Shown one piece after another: positions 32,171 through 42,911 of a stretch of 64,000 nucleotides of DNA; within the stretch, counting starts at the first letter, position 1, and every line of letters begins with the position of its first letter. This DNA comes from Karstenula rhodostoma CBS 690.94 (lineage: Eukaryota; Ascomycota; Dothideomycetes; Pleosporales; Didymosphaeriaceae). Location of the stretch: the NCBI GenBank assembly GCA_010093485.1, contig MU001493.1:901599-965598 (forward strand), given 5' to 3'. The position numbers and the translations under genes are program-made. The notes under the pieces are model-generated. The model had not been told where the DNA came from. It ran no database searches and saw nothing but the letters and a program-made list of their open reading frames with translations.

Positions 32171-34559
32171 CTACTCCTCATCCTCCGAGTCGTCAACCTC
32201 CTCCTCACTAACCCCATCTACCTCCTCCGCCTCCTCATCGTCTTCCTCTTCGCTCTCGACGTCACTGAATGTCTCCGCGTTTTCATCTGCCTCTGCCTTC
32301 TCAGCCTCCCTCCTCTTCTTATCCTGCGTCTTCCGTGCTTCCTCCTCAATCTTCTCCTTCTGCTCTCTTATCTTCCTCTGTCCAATCACAAATGCACCCA
32401 ACGGCGTCTTATCCCACTCCACATCTTTAAGGAAGCCTTCTACACCCGCGCGGTCGTTGGGCGCAAAGTCGACCTTCGCCCTGCGCTCTTCTATCCACTT
32501 TGAGTTGGCCTCGAGCTTCTGCACCAAGAGCGCGAGCAGCGAATTGATCTTGGCGTTGCGGTTGCCGCTCGACTTCTTAGCCATGGTCTTCACCCAGCGT
32601 TTAAGCATGACGCAGACCGGGAGAGCGAGCTCGGGGAAGGCGATGTTTTTACTCCAGAGGACGAAGAACTCGGAGAGGAGCTCTACAACCTGCTCGCCGA
32701 CGCCGTCTTGGTAGATGCGGGTACGCAAGTAGGGTTTTGTGGCGCGGATGCTGGTACTGAAATCCAGCGCTTTCAGCGTGCTGGGCTTGGGCATCTTCTT
32801 CATCTCGGAGGTGTTCAAGACCTCTATTAAGGCTGGAGCCAGCGGGATGTAGGTCGATGTAGCGGCCGATATGCGGAGCAGCGAGCGAACGAGCTGGAAG
32901 CGGAGGGGGAAGTATTGCGATGTCGGGATCAGTCGCATGGCTCCGAGAGTGACCTGGACGATGGGGTAGATGAGAGGCCGCAGAGCAGACTGCTTGCCTG
33001 ATTCTGCCTCCCGGAGAGACTCGCAATGTACGGAGACAACTCGCGACCAGAAGTCAAGGGAGTGGATGTATTGCCAATTGTAGACCGTCTTGTAAGAATC
33101 TTTCGTCTTATTGGTGATGCTTTGTCGTAAATGAACGGCAAGTTGTCTGATGAAGCCAAAGCCTGTCGTGTAGCCAACGGTTGGGTCTATGCCCCATAGC
33201 TCAGAGGCGGTGTTCTTCATGAGATTGATGCCTTGAATGTTGTGCACCGTGGTGTTTCGGGCGCCCTTGATGAGACCTTGGTAGGTCTGCTTCAGAACTG
33301 CTTCGCGGATACTGGCATCTGAGATGACCACTAGTCGCCGCAGCACAAGGAACGCAGACAGCCTCGTTGCTTCGGTGTTGGAAGAATCGGCCCAAACGGA
33401 CGAAACTGTCTTCGAGATGTCTCGTACAATCTTCTTGAACGACAGAATATACGGTAGGAGCGCAAGTAGCGAGTCGAGCGTCATACGCTGGGTCGGAGCG
33501 TCCGAAAGATTGTCCAGAAGATGGTTCACAGAGACGGCGTGGGATTTGAGCAAAGGAGCAAGATTGCGGAACTTCTTGGTGTCGGTCGATAGGTGTCTGA
33601 GTTGTCAGTAACGGGTCAGCTATCGCGGGGAGAATGCGCCTTACATTCTGCCAGATGCAGATTCTTTGATTGGTAGGTGGTGCTGAAGGACCTTTGGGAT
33701 CAGCTTCAAAGATGTGATGAGCACCTCGTGGTACACTACATCATGTCAGATTGCGAAGGGTGCTGTGGAGCGGGTGTGACAAACCATTCGAGTCGGATAT
33801 GGAGTACTTGTATTTGTCCTTCTTCTCATCGTCGAGGTGGGCGGCAGACCGGAAAGCAAGTACGACCTCTCTTGTTGCTCTGAGCGACGAGCTCTCTTCC
33901 ATAGAAGACTTCCACTTCTGGATAAGCTTCTTAGTCACTTCGTTGCTGGCGTCGGCTTCGTCAGCTTTCGCGGCCTTGTCCGACTTGCGCTTCTTTCGCG
34001 GCGTCTTCTCGTCCTCACTGGCGCTCAGCTCGAGCCCGTCCAAGTCGTCGTTCTCGAAGTCGAGCAGCTCTGGATCGTGGTCCTTCAAATGCTTGTAGAA
34101 CGCCGGGTCCTTCTCTGCCAGCGCTGCCAACTCTTTCTTGTGCGCCTCCATGTCGTCGCCGGACTCGCTGTCCGAGCCAGCATCGTCTGCACCTGCCGCG
34201 GTCTCTACCAAGTCGACGTCCGAATCGTCGGAAGCACCGCCTTCGACCGGCGTTCGCTTGCGCTTTCCCGTCTTCGGTTTCGTGGATTTCTTCTTCTTCA
34301 TCTCGGGGAGCTGGAAACCGCCCTGGAAGAATTGGTCCATGGACATCTCCTCGAATGTGCCATCCTTGGTCCCGTTTGTTGTCTTCTTGCCAGCCCCGTT
34401 CTCGACGCCGTCAGCGGGCGCGTTGTCCAGAGCTTTCCGCTGCTTTTTCTTCAGGTCCATCTGCTTCCTCTGCTTGATCTTTGCGACATCTTTGCGCTTT
34501 TTCAGTAACGCGCCGAGCTCGTTCTTCTCGAACTTCTTGGTCCTTTTTGACACGGGCAT
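32171..34559 (-). CDS. NOC2: Nucleolar complex protein 2, ribosome biogenesis
   Basis: Exons 34559-33785, 33735-33645 and 33596-32171; 763 residues. Noc2 pairs with Noc1 and then Noc3 to carry pre-60S particles from nucleolus to nucleoplasm. The first 260 residues are charged: a Lys-rich start (SKRTKKFEKNELG), acidic patches and nuclear localisation-like stretches (TPRKKRKSDK). The helical-repeat Noc2 domain covers roughly 260-680, with landmarks LMKNTASELWGID, GFGFIRQLAVHLR, YNWQYIHSLDFWSRV, LRPLIYPIVQVTLGA and TSQYFPLRFQLVRSL. The C-terminus is a coiled, Glu-rich and then fully acidic tail. Start chosen at 34559 because the frame upstream has only a GTG. Confidence 0.95.
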
Positions 34560-34784
34560 GGTGACCGTCTTCACTGCAGCGTGGGCGTGGGATTGGCAGG
34601 TGCAGAGGGCGCGGGAGGAAGCTGCAAAAAGTTACAGCGGAAAAAGTGTTAGCGCGGCCAAGAGTTCGGCGCCTTCCCCACATAGCAGCACCCTGGCCGA
34701 GTCCGCGCAGGCACCACTGAGCGATGGGCGAAGCTTAAGCGCTGGCACCACCCTTTGTGGACACGCTGAGCAGTGAGCACCATC
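34560..34784. promoter_or_regulatory. Bidirectional promoter NOC2 / VPS28
   Basis: Only 225 bp separate the two start codons, which point away from each other, so the two housekeeping genes must share this promoter region. It is GC-rich, without a clear TATA box. Confidence 0.7.
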
Positions 34785-35547
34785 ATGTACAGCAATCGCC
34801 AGCTGGCCTACGCGCCCACGCCGTACATTCCGCGCTCCACGCTGTCTGCAACCATCAACCTCGATGAGGTATGCGATACCACGCGTCAGATGGGTTATCG
34901 ATACTGACAGTGGCATGCAGGAGGTCAAGCTGTTTACGACGAGCGCCGAACGCGACCTCTACGACTCTCTCGCGGAAATCTACAGCATAATTATCACCTT
35001 GGATGCACTCGAAAAAGGTTACCTGAAAGATTCGATATCTGAAGCCGATTACACCGAGACGTGCAGTCGTCTCTTGAAGCAGTACAAGTCGAACCTTGCC
35101 AACGAAACCGTCGCGCGCGCGTTTGGCGACCTTGACTCTTTCAAGCGCGAGTGGGACATAGATTGTCCCAGAGCTACCGAACGTCTGAGGGTCGGCATCC
35201 CAGCGACCGTCGAGCAAGGCCCGTCGCATAAACCGGGACAGCAAGGCGATTCGGCGGACGCGACGCTCGTCATCAATGCCACCGAGAACTTCATCACATT
35301 ACTAGATGCCATAAGAATAGGCCTCGTCGAAAAGGACACGCTGCACCCGCTGCTAGTCGAGATCATCCAGGCAGTAAACAAGGTCACAGACATAGACTTT
35401 GAAAGCAAGGGCAAGATCGTGCAATGGCTCATTGCACTGAACCAGATGCGCGCAGCCGAGAAACTAGACGATGACCAGGCTCGAGAGTTCCAGTTCGATA
35501 TGGAGAGCGCATACCACGGCTTCAAGGCAACGCTGAAGAAGGACTGA
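34785..35547 (+). CDS. VPS28: ESCRT-I subunit VPS28
   Basis: Exons 34785-34868 and 34921-35547; 236 residues. Vps28 binds Vps23 and Vps37 in ESCRT-I and links to ESCRT-II and Vps20, sorting ubiquitinated membrane proteins into multivesicular bodies. The N-terminal core domain covers about 28-130 (EVKLFTTSAERDLYDSLAEI, then ETCSRLLKQYKS and FGDLDSFKREWDIDCPRA). The C-terminal four-helix domain covers about 145-236 (NFITLLDAIRIG, DTLHPLLVEII, SKGKIVQWLIALNQM, FQFDMESAYHGFKATL). A Tyr/Pro-rich N-terminal leader (YAPTPYIP) precedes the core. The length and order match the family. The intron has a GTATGC donor and a TGCAG acceptor. Confidence 0.96.
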
Positions 35548-35799
35548 GCGGACAGTGCGGGGGCGGGGCTGCAAGTCAGTGTGGGTTGATCTGCACATAC
35601 CAACAACTGTCGCTATTTGATAAGACGGCTGAAGAACATGCTCCATACACACGCCTTGAGCATGCCCTACCTTTGGCAGTCCTGCAACATGCAAACAGCT
35701 TGTCTTGCTTGAGTTGGGACCCTGATGCGCACGGGCCACGATATTTCTGCGGCATCATCAGCGCCTGTCACCCCGCTGTAGCAGCGTCCAGACCAAGAT
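35548..35799. other. Short intergenic space VPS28 / methyltransferase
   Basis: 252 bp between the VPS28 stop and the next start on the same strand; it should contain the VPS28 3' end and the methyltransferase promoter. Confidence 0.5.
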
Positions 35800-36919
35800 A
35801 TGTCGCAACTCAGTGGTATGTCCGCGCAGAGAGTTTTCCTGGATTGCTGCTAATAAATCCGATACAGTGCTCGATTTGCCCCAACTCTATACCAAGCCCT
35901 CCGCCGAAGCCATCCTCGAAACACTCGCGCTGCTCACCTCCGCGCCTCCCTCGTGGGACTACGAATCCGACTCTGCTGCAAACGATGGCTCAAATCTCTA
36001 CACAAGGAAAGACAATGAGCCCCGCGCTGTACGCATCGACCCAGAAGGAGTCACCCGGTATCTCACAAGCATCGTGAGCAACAGCTTGCGATGGATACAA
36101 GACGAAGAGGTCAAGGAGGAGATATGGAACCAGGCCAGTCTTCGCCTCAGCGAGAGGTCGGGACGTACGGCTAGGGGCGATCTCACTCGCCAATTCACCA
36201 TACCCACAAGCGACGGCTCCTTCGAGCTCAGCATCCACGAGCCTGCGTTAACAGGCGACGACTTGGGCTTGAAAACTTGGGCAGCTTCGTACCTGCTCGC
36301 GAAGCGTCTCCATTTGTTCCACCTCACAACACAAGGGCAACACAACAAGCCAAGAGTCCTCGAGCTTGGGTCAGGTACTGGCTTGGTTGGTCTAGCGATG
36401 GCTGGCCTCGGTGCAGACGTCGTACTGACAGATCTGCCGAGCATCTATGCCAACCTTGCACGCAACGCCGAGGCAAACGCTTCAGTATTGGAGCAGAATG
36501 GGGGAACCATAAGGACTGGAGTGTTGGACTGGAACTATCCTCGCTCGTGCACACTTATCCCAAAAAGCGTCATCGATACCAACAGCGACGGCGAGGTACT
36601 CAGTGAGAAGTTTCCATTGATCTTAGCTGCCGATTCTCTCTACTCGCCAGATCATCCACGGATGCTTGTAGACAGCATTGTTGCGTGGCTTTCAGAAGAT
36701 GGCAGTGCAAGAGTGATTGTAGAATTTCCCTACAGAGATGCATATTTGCCTGAGATTGCCAACTTTCGTCAGCGAATGACGGTGGCAGGATTGCAGATTC
36801 TAGACCAAGGTGAAGAGAAGGGCTACGACGATTGGGGCGATGCTAGCAAGGACGATGATGGTCTGGTGACTTGTTGGTGGTCATGCTGGGGAAGAGAAGT
36901 ACCAGAGCAAAACCCATGA
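35800..36919 (+). CDS. Family-16 protein methyltransferase, EFM2-like
   Basis: A tiny first exon 35800-35815 (ATG plus 13 bases) joins to 35868-36919 through a GTATGT donor, TGCTAAT branch and ACAG acceptor; 355 residues. The SAM-binding motif I reads VLELGSGTGLVGLAMA near residue 187, followed by VVLTDLPSIYANL and, later, PLILAADSLYSPDHPRML. These are hallmarks of the METTL21-like seven-beta-strand lysine methyltransferases. The N-terminal extension beginning DLPQLYTKPSAEAIL and the order of motifs recall yeast Efm2, which methylates a lysine in elongation factor 2. The substrate here is inferred, not shown. Cytosolic; no signal. Confidence 0.85.
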
Positions 36920-37388
36920 CAGCCTTTTCGCACCGCTCCGACAAGGCCTAACCTGGATTGGTAGACCTTCCAGCCCGTGGGGGCGTATGCATGGCGTCCA
37001 GCTTCGAGGTCTCGATAGCGTCTGTCGCGGAGAATTTAGTCACACAAATGGGCGCAAGTGTACCAATTGGCGATTTCGGCAGCCTCGATAGACTGCAAAA
37101 CCCACGATAGACGCCAGAAAACACGTCTTCGGATAAATTAGTCGGTTAAATTCCAAGCTCTCAGCTGTCGCCTGCATGTTTACAGCGTGTCCCTGGGGCT
37201 AGCAATGCGCAGTGGGGGACCGCGGAGCAGCTGCCCGCAATAGTCACTCCACCGTCCAATGTTAGTGCTGGAGCTAGCTCCCGATGACTTCGTGTCTTTG
37301 CTTTCGTAACGTCTTCTCTTCGAAAAAGAAGTCCGCAGAAGCATCCGTGGTAGAAGAGCAGAAAGAAGAGAAACCGACACTGCCCAAG
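36920..37388. other. Promoter region of xylitol dehydrogenase
   Basis: About 470 bp. It holds a cluster of CreA-type sites (separate entry). An ATG at 37284 opens a frame continuous with the dehydrogenase start at 37389, so 37284-37388 may be coding. Confidence 0.5.
37193..37227 (+). promoter_or_regulatory. Cluster of CreA-type SYGGRG motifs
   Basis: Three hexamers fitting the CreA consensus SYGGRG lie within 35 bp: CTGGGG at 37193, GTGGGG at 37212 and GCGGAG at 37222. CreA represses alternative carbon genes in Aspergillus, and xylitol dehydrogenase is a known type of target. The GC-rich context makes chance matches plausible. Confidence 0.35.
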
Positions 37389-38656
37389 ATGACGACACAG
37401 ACGAAGACGCAGAAGGTAGAGCTACCCCGCCATCCACAACCCCGCCAACGCGCTACGCGACGGATGCCCGCACCACCAAGAAACATCGGCCAGCATTCAA
37501 TTGCCTCTTGTAACACGATGCTAAGTTCAATTGCAGAACCCCTCGTTCGTACTGAAGGCGAAGAACGACATCATCTACGAGGACCGTCCCATCCCTGAAC
37601 TTCCCTCGCCGCACGATGTCATCGTCAAACCACGATGGACGGGCATCTGCGGCTCAGACGTGCACTACTGGGTCGAAGGCCGCATCGGTCACTTTGTTGT
37701 CGAGAAGCCTATGGTTCTCGGTCATGAATCAGCAGGCATTGTCCACTCGGTCGGCGACAAGGTGACTACACTCAAGGTCGGCGACCGCGTCGCAATGGAG
37801 CCGGGCGTGCCGTGCCGCCGCTGCATTCGCTGCAAGGAAGGCAAGTACAACCTTTGCCCGGATATGCAATTCGCGGCCACCCCGCCCTTTGACGGCACGC
37901 TCGCGAGGTACTATGCCCTGCCTGAGGACTACTGCTACAAACTGCCCGAGAGCATGAGCTTAGAAGAGGGTGCACTTATTGAGCCGACTGCTGTCGCGGT
38001 GCACATAACACGGCAAGCGGGCATCAAGCCCGGCGACTCGGTAGTCGTGTTTGGTGCTGGCCCCGTAGGTCTTCTCTGCTGTGCGGTTGCAAAGGCGTAC
38101 GGCGCGACGAAGATAGTCACAGTGGACATCAACGACGAGAGACTTCAGTTTGCACTCAAGTTCGCTGCAACAACCAGCTTCAAGAGCGCAAGGGCCAGCG
38201 CAGAGGAAAACGCAAAGAACATGATTAAGGGGTGCGAGCTAGGTCCCGGCGCGGACATCATCATCGACGCCAGCGGCGCCGAGCCGTGCATCCAAACGGC
38301 CATCCACGCCCTGCGCATGGGCGGCACATACGTCCAGGTGCGTCCTGCTCTCCCTCCTCCCTTGCCTCACCTTGTTTTCTTTTTCCACCCATGCTGACAC
38401 ACAACAGGGCGGCATGGGCAAACCCGACATCAACTTCCCCATCATGGCCATGTGCACCAAGGAGCTCAACGTCAAGGGTTCGTTCCGCTACGGCTCAGGC
38501 GACTACCAGACTGCGGTCGACCTCGTGGCTACAAAGCGCATCTCCATCAAGGAGCTCATCACGAACAAGGTCAAGTTTGACGATGCGGAGGAGGCGTTCA
38601 GGGATGTGAAGGCGGGCAAGGGGATTAAGATTTTGATTGAGGGACCCGAGGAGTAG
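37389..38656 (+). CDS. xdhA: Xylitol dehydrogenase (D-xylulose reductase), zinc medium-chain dehydrogenase
   Basis: Exons 37389-37415, 37537-38337 and 38408-38656; 358 residues. It oxidises xylitol to D-xylulose with NAD+ in the fungal xylose/arabinose pathway. Catalytic zinc ligands: Cys in TGICGSD, His-Glu in LGHESAG and Glu in ALIEPTAV. A structural zinc site is complete: CRRCIRCKEGKYNLC. The Rossmann motif is GAGPVGLL and an Asp in VTVDIND marks NAD rather than NADP. The N-terminus NPSFVLK favours xylitol dehydrogenase over L-arabinitol dehydrogenase or sorbitol dehydrogenase. First intron: GTAGAG donor, GCTAAG branch, TTGCAG acceptor (121 nt). The upstream in-frame ATG at 37284 would add 35 residues. 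Confidence 0.92.
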
Positions 38657-38994
38657 CATGCAGATGGTGTCTGAATTGGGGAGGTTTTTTATGAGTGGAG
38701 GGTCAGAGGTGAAGCGGGGTTTGAATAGAGGATCAAAGTATAATCTGTAGCTCGATGAAATAGAATTTTTCAATTGAGGAGCGCCGTTATTGGAGATGGT
38801 GGAGATGGATGCAGCCAAAGAGATGTGGCCGATACTAACGCTGCCCATGGTAGACACCAATAGGTATCCCATAACCAAACTTAACACCTCAACGCAACAC
38901 CGCCCCTCTCAACCATCTCAACCGCCACACAGGCTTTTCAAGTCCTCCCGCCATCCTCTCACACGCTCTTCTCCCTTCTTCCTTCCACCGGACA
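38657..38994. other. Intergenic, no gene seen
   Basis: About 340 bp between xylitol dehydrogenase and the Pro-rich ORF; the right half is C-rich and could be a leader. Confidence 0.45.
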
Positions 38995-39492
38995 ATGACT
39001 TTATACCTCGCCGTCCCTACCATCAACGTGATCCCAGCTATGGCTCCCATACCGCAGCCCCCCGCACCAGTCTACACGATGTCCAGTGTACCTCCGCCTC
39101 CGCCTCAGTCTCAGCATCCGCCTCCGTCTCCGCCTCCGCCGCCGTCCCCAGTCTACACTCCATCCCCAGTCCACACTCCGTCCCCAGTCCACACCACCCC
39201 CCCGCCACCCTACTCCACCGCACCGCCGTCGTTGTCAAAACAACCACCACCCCTCCCTCCTTCGTACCGAAGCCCTGTTCCGCCTCGACCCCGCCGCCAA
39301 GTCGAAACCCCACGCGCGCTAGAGAACCAGAGTCCACGGCCGAGACGCAGTGATAGCATGTGTGGGCTGGTTTGTTGGCTTTTCATATTGGTGGCGGTGG
39401 TGGTGGGGATTGTGATGGCGGTTGTGGTTTTGGGATGGGGGGGTGGGGAGGGGGATGGGAGTGGAGGTGGTTGCGCGGTTGGGTGTGTGTGA
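38995..39492 (+). CDS. Proline-rich protein with one C-terminal membrane segment
   Basis: One open frame of 165 codons. Residues 20-120 are mostly Pro, Ser, Val, Tyr and His in short repeats (PVYTPSPVHTPSPVHTTPP). A basic stretch with PRPRR ends in MCGLVCWLFILVAVVVGIV, which is a strong membrane helix, followed by a short Gly-rich tail with two Cys. There is no N-terminal signal peptide, so a tail-anchored or type III protein is likely. The family is not recognised. The repeat DNA makes open frames by chance more likely, and the reverse strand is also open, but the basic-then-hydrophobic end supports this strand. Confidence 0.5.
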   Translation: MTLYLAVPTINVIPAMAPIPQPPAPVYTMSSVPPPPPQSQHPPPSPPPPPSPVYTPSPVHTPSPVHTTPPPPYSTAPPSLSKQPPPLPPSYRSPVPPRPRRQVETPRALENQSPRPRRSDSMCGLVCWLFILVAVVVGIVMAVVVLGWGGGEGDGSGGGCAVGCV

Positions 39493-40206
39493 GTGAGGGG
39501 GATGGAATGATGGGTTTGGTGGGAGGGCGGTACGATGACGTGGCGAGGAAGAATATGGATGATACTTGGAACTCGACGAGGTGTCGCGATGGAATTCTGC
39601 TGCGGTTGACTTCTACACCGCACTGGGGGGAAACGACGCTGGGCGACGGACGCTGGGCCGAAGCTTGCTATATGCTTTGGAAAGCTATTCATTCCGCCAC
39701 CGCCGACTTTGATCCGAAACTTGCCACCCGCTTTGGAAAGCTACGCACCCCGCCACTGCCGACCTTGGTCTCATAATCTACGATCCACGGCTTCAACAAT
39801 TTCATCGTCCGCCGGACCAAAACTACTGCGATAAGGAGGCCACCGGGAACAGCTACAGGTTCTTCCGCCTGCACACTTCTTCGGGATCTGCCATACGATA
39901 CGCTGCGGCAAGATCGAAGGGCGCAGGAGTGAGAATGTGCTGCATCATTGGGTCTGGTAAAGAGACATCCATGTGTATGCGTAGATATCCAGTACGACTC
40001 CAACAACTTACTTGCAGAATTTGCGTGAGAGAGGCATGACAGTTACCTGGCTAGCCGTATAATACTACATGCGGACACGGTGACTCAGGTTCAGCAGTAC
40101 GACTTCGCCAGCGAACACATGCAGGAACCTCGCAAAGTGACCATCCATGATGCACGAAAACGCCACAATCATCCACGCTACTCCAGACATCCAAAATCAT
40201 ACTGTA
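39493..40206. other. Convergent intergenic space with a 56 bp tandem duplication
   Basis: About 710 bp between the Pro-rich ORF and the end of the Clr5-domain gene. It holds the 56 bp duplication at 39658-39769. No gene seen. Confidence 0.5.
39658..39769. repeat. Tandem duplication, two 56 bp units
   Basis: Units 39658-39713 and 39714-39769 align end to end. In the best part 31 of 37 bases match (GCTTTGGAAAGCTA is shared). Most differences are T in the first unit where the second has C. Confidence 0.8.
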
Positions 40207-42308
40207 CTACACTCCACGCATCCCCAACCTCACCACAAACACCGCCTTCCCCCTCCCTCCCCCGCCCGTCTCACCCGCCACATGCCCCAAATACGCCCCC
40301 AACTCCGCATCATCATCTATCTCCACACAGACCTCGCCCTCCCCAACGCGCGTGGTAATTATCCCCTCCAGCGCCACGACTTCGCTCCCGGGATGCTCGC
40401 GCGCAGCCAGGCGTGCCACTTCCTCGAGGGTGGGTGTCGTTAGGATGCTGAGCCAGACGGTTTTGTGCGGGAGGGAGGTCACGCTGTGGGGGTGGAGGCG
40501 GAAGTACGTGGGGAGTGGCGAGGGAGGGGCGAAGGGCGCGTGGGTGGGTGTGCTGGGGATGGCGCTGTGGAGGGTTTGGGCGGGGTGCTGGCGGCGGGCA
40601 TGGATGGCGTCGCTGGCGGCGAGGAGGAGGGAAGGGTCGATTTGGAGGTCTGCGTCGAGGGGTAGTAGGGGTATCTGAGGAATCGCTGCACGGCCCGGGT
40701 GATTCCCCCTGCCGGCTGCCGCAGTGCTGCGTAGCGGTCTCTTCTGAGCCGGTGCAGAAGGCGGCGCGGGACCGGGCCCACGCCCACGATGCGCGGCACT
40801 GCTTGTCTCCCCAGCCTGCTCCTTTTCCACGCGCGTGTGCTCAGCCCGCAGCCGCTTCATCACGTCGCGGGCCAGCACCTCGACTGCGCGGAGACGCTGT
40901 GCGTGCTCCTCATCGTGTGATGCGACCGCGTGGCTCAAAGGTTCCGATCCGTCGACCCAGCGCTGCTTCAGCTCGTTCCAACGCTGCCCGCCTGCCTCGA
41001 ATTTGCTGGTGAACCTATCCTCCTTCAGTATCTGGTAGAAGGCGTGCTTGACTTCGCGGGCTTGGGAGGGGTTCAGCTTGAGCGTGTTTTTAGCTTCTGG
41101 GATGCTCATGCGGGTTTCCATGACGCGCATGCGTTTGGTAACATCCTGGCAGATGACGTCCAGCGATAGTGTCTTGTAGTTCTTTGGCTTCCAGAGCGCA
41201 TCGACCTGCCGCAGCGTTTCCGTCTGTTCTTCAAAGACATTGGTAAGGTGCGGGTTCTCATGAACGAGGCGTTGCAGCAGGTCCGCCCACTTCTCCGGGC
41301 CAGCAACGGTTTTCTTGAAGATGCTTTCGGATCGGCATATCGCTTGGAACTCGTCCCGTATCTGGGCGTAGAGGTTTTTGTCCAAGCCCAGGTACGCTTT
41401 GCTCTCGTCGAGCGTGGTTTCAGAGGGGAAACGAGGCGGCTCGCCTGGCGCATCGGCGGGAAGACCGGCCCAGCCTCTTGTTCGTCGCCGGCGTTTGCGT
41501 GCACGCCATTTTTCGTCGGACTCGGCTTGGAGTTGTTGCTGTCGGAGCTGCCGGCGAAGTGCTTCCGCTGGATCCAAGGATGCTGATGGCGGAGGCGGTA
41601 TAGATCCGGACTGTGTTGGCGAGTCCTCGTTCTCACGCTCTTCTCCCGCGCCATGTTCTTCATCAGACTCTTCCTCTCCACTCTCGCCTACTTCCTGCAA
41701 TATCGCAGCCGCCAGCTGATCAATTAAATCGCTTCCCGCCGCTCGCACACCCTCGCTTTCCTTTCTCTGCTTCTGCGCCGCATCATCACCAACCCCATTA
41801 CTCGCCTTCATACCCCTACTCTCTCTCAAGAACCACTTGAACCGTGATCTCAACCTTGCAAGCTCCCGATCGTTAATCTGGAACCCCTCGCCCTGAAGCA
41901 CATCCAGCATATCTTTCTGCGGCGCATTCTTCTCCCACAGCTCCTTGACCCGCGCAATAAGCGCAGGATTCTTATACGCCGGGCTCTGCTTGCCTGGGAA
42001 GCCCCAGCGCTATGCGTAAATTAGCCATTGAACACAAGCAGACGCAGGACCAATCGAGTCGAGCAGGACAAACGAATCGCACCTTGAACTGCGTCTGGAA
42101 AGCGCGCTTGCTATCGCAAACATTAGTATAGCCTGGGCTATGTAATATGGCGAAGTTGTACGGCGCGCCGTACCTCCATTCATGCAGTTGCGTACCTCGG
42201 CGTGAACCCGCGCTGCTCCCAGTACGTCGCCACCTCGTTCAGACTCCTCCGCTCACGCACATACATCTGGTAGCATTCCGCCTCTTTGCCATCCCAGTTG
42301 TACACCAT
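40207..42308 (-). CDS. Clr5-domain protein, 647 aa
   Basis: Exons 42308-42196, 42110-42083 (only 28 bp) and 42009-40207. The Clr5 domain fills residues 1-55: NWDGKEAECYQMYV, then RRSLNEVATYWEQRGF, SKRAFQTQFKRWGFPGKQ. Clr5 domains occur at the N-terminus of fungal nuclear proteins; S. pombe Clr5 acts in heterochromatin-independent silencing. After it comes PALIARVKELWEKNAPQKDM, a second helix-turn-helix-like unit, then acidic and basic disordered segments (KWRARKRRRRTRGW) and a helical block at about 220-400. The C-terminus (TVWLSILTTPTLEEVA, VCVEIDDDAELGAYLGHV) looks folded. A DNA-binding or transcription role is inferred. The three exons close in frame. Confidence 0.8.
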
Positions 42309-42911
42309 CTCGGCGCTTGTGTAGACAGGATTGCGGATGGGCTGGGGAAGTGCACAAAGGCGGGAACAGCCCGCCGGAACGCCAAGGTTGCGGGAGAACG
42401 ATGATCCGTACGTTGTAGATCCAACACATCACATCCACAAGAGACGCATTTCTATCGAGAGATCGATATCAGACACATGCTTACCACGGCCTTCGCTTAA
42501 TGCAGACAAAGTGCGATTCGTAGACTCGCCAGGCTGAATAGTGCCCTTCCACGTCCACCCGCCCATGACCAGAACGACAAAAAGGGTATGTAACGCACCA
42601 AACCAACGCCCCTTTCTTTCCTGATTCTATTCCTAAACTTCCCTTGCTCGAGAAATTACGTAGAATGCCCTCCGGACTTACCTTCCGTAAAACAACAGAG
42701 ACGATATTTTGCCCCCCAAAACGCCAAAGAAGTGCTGCAGTGCTCCCACGCCAAACTAATGTAGTGCGCGCAATGCGTAACGCCACGTCCCCCGTCCCGA
42801 CCTCTATGTCTATTCATACAGTCCCATCCACAACGAGCGACAAAATGCCGAGTTTCATATCGCACACGGCGGCGTGCTCGGGCGACTGAGCCTAACCATC
42901 GTCTCGACCGA
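42309..42911. other. Intergenic, no gene seen
   Basis: About 600 bp between the start of the Clr5-domain gene and the 3' end of the histidine kinase gene. Several short frames without motifs. Confidence 0.5.
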
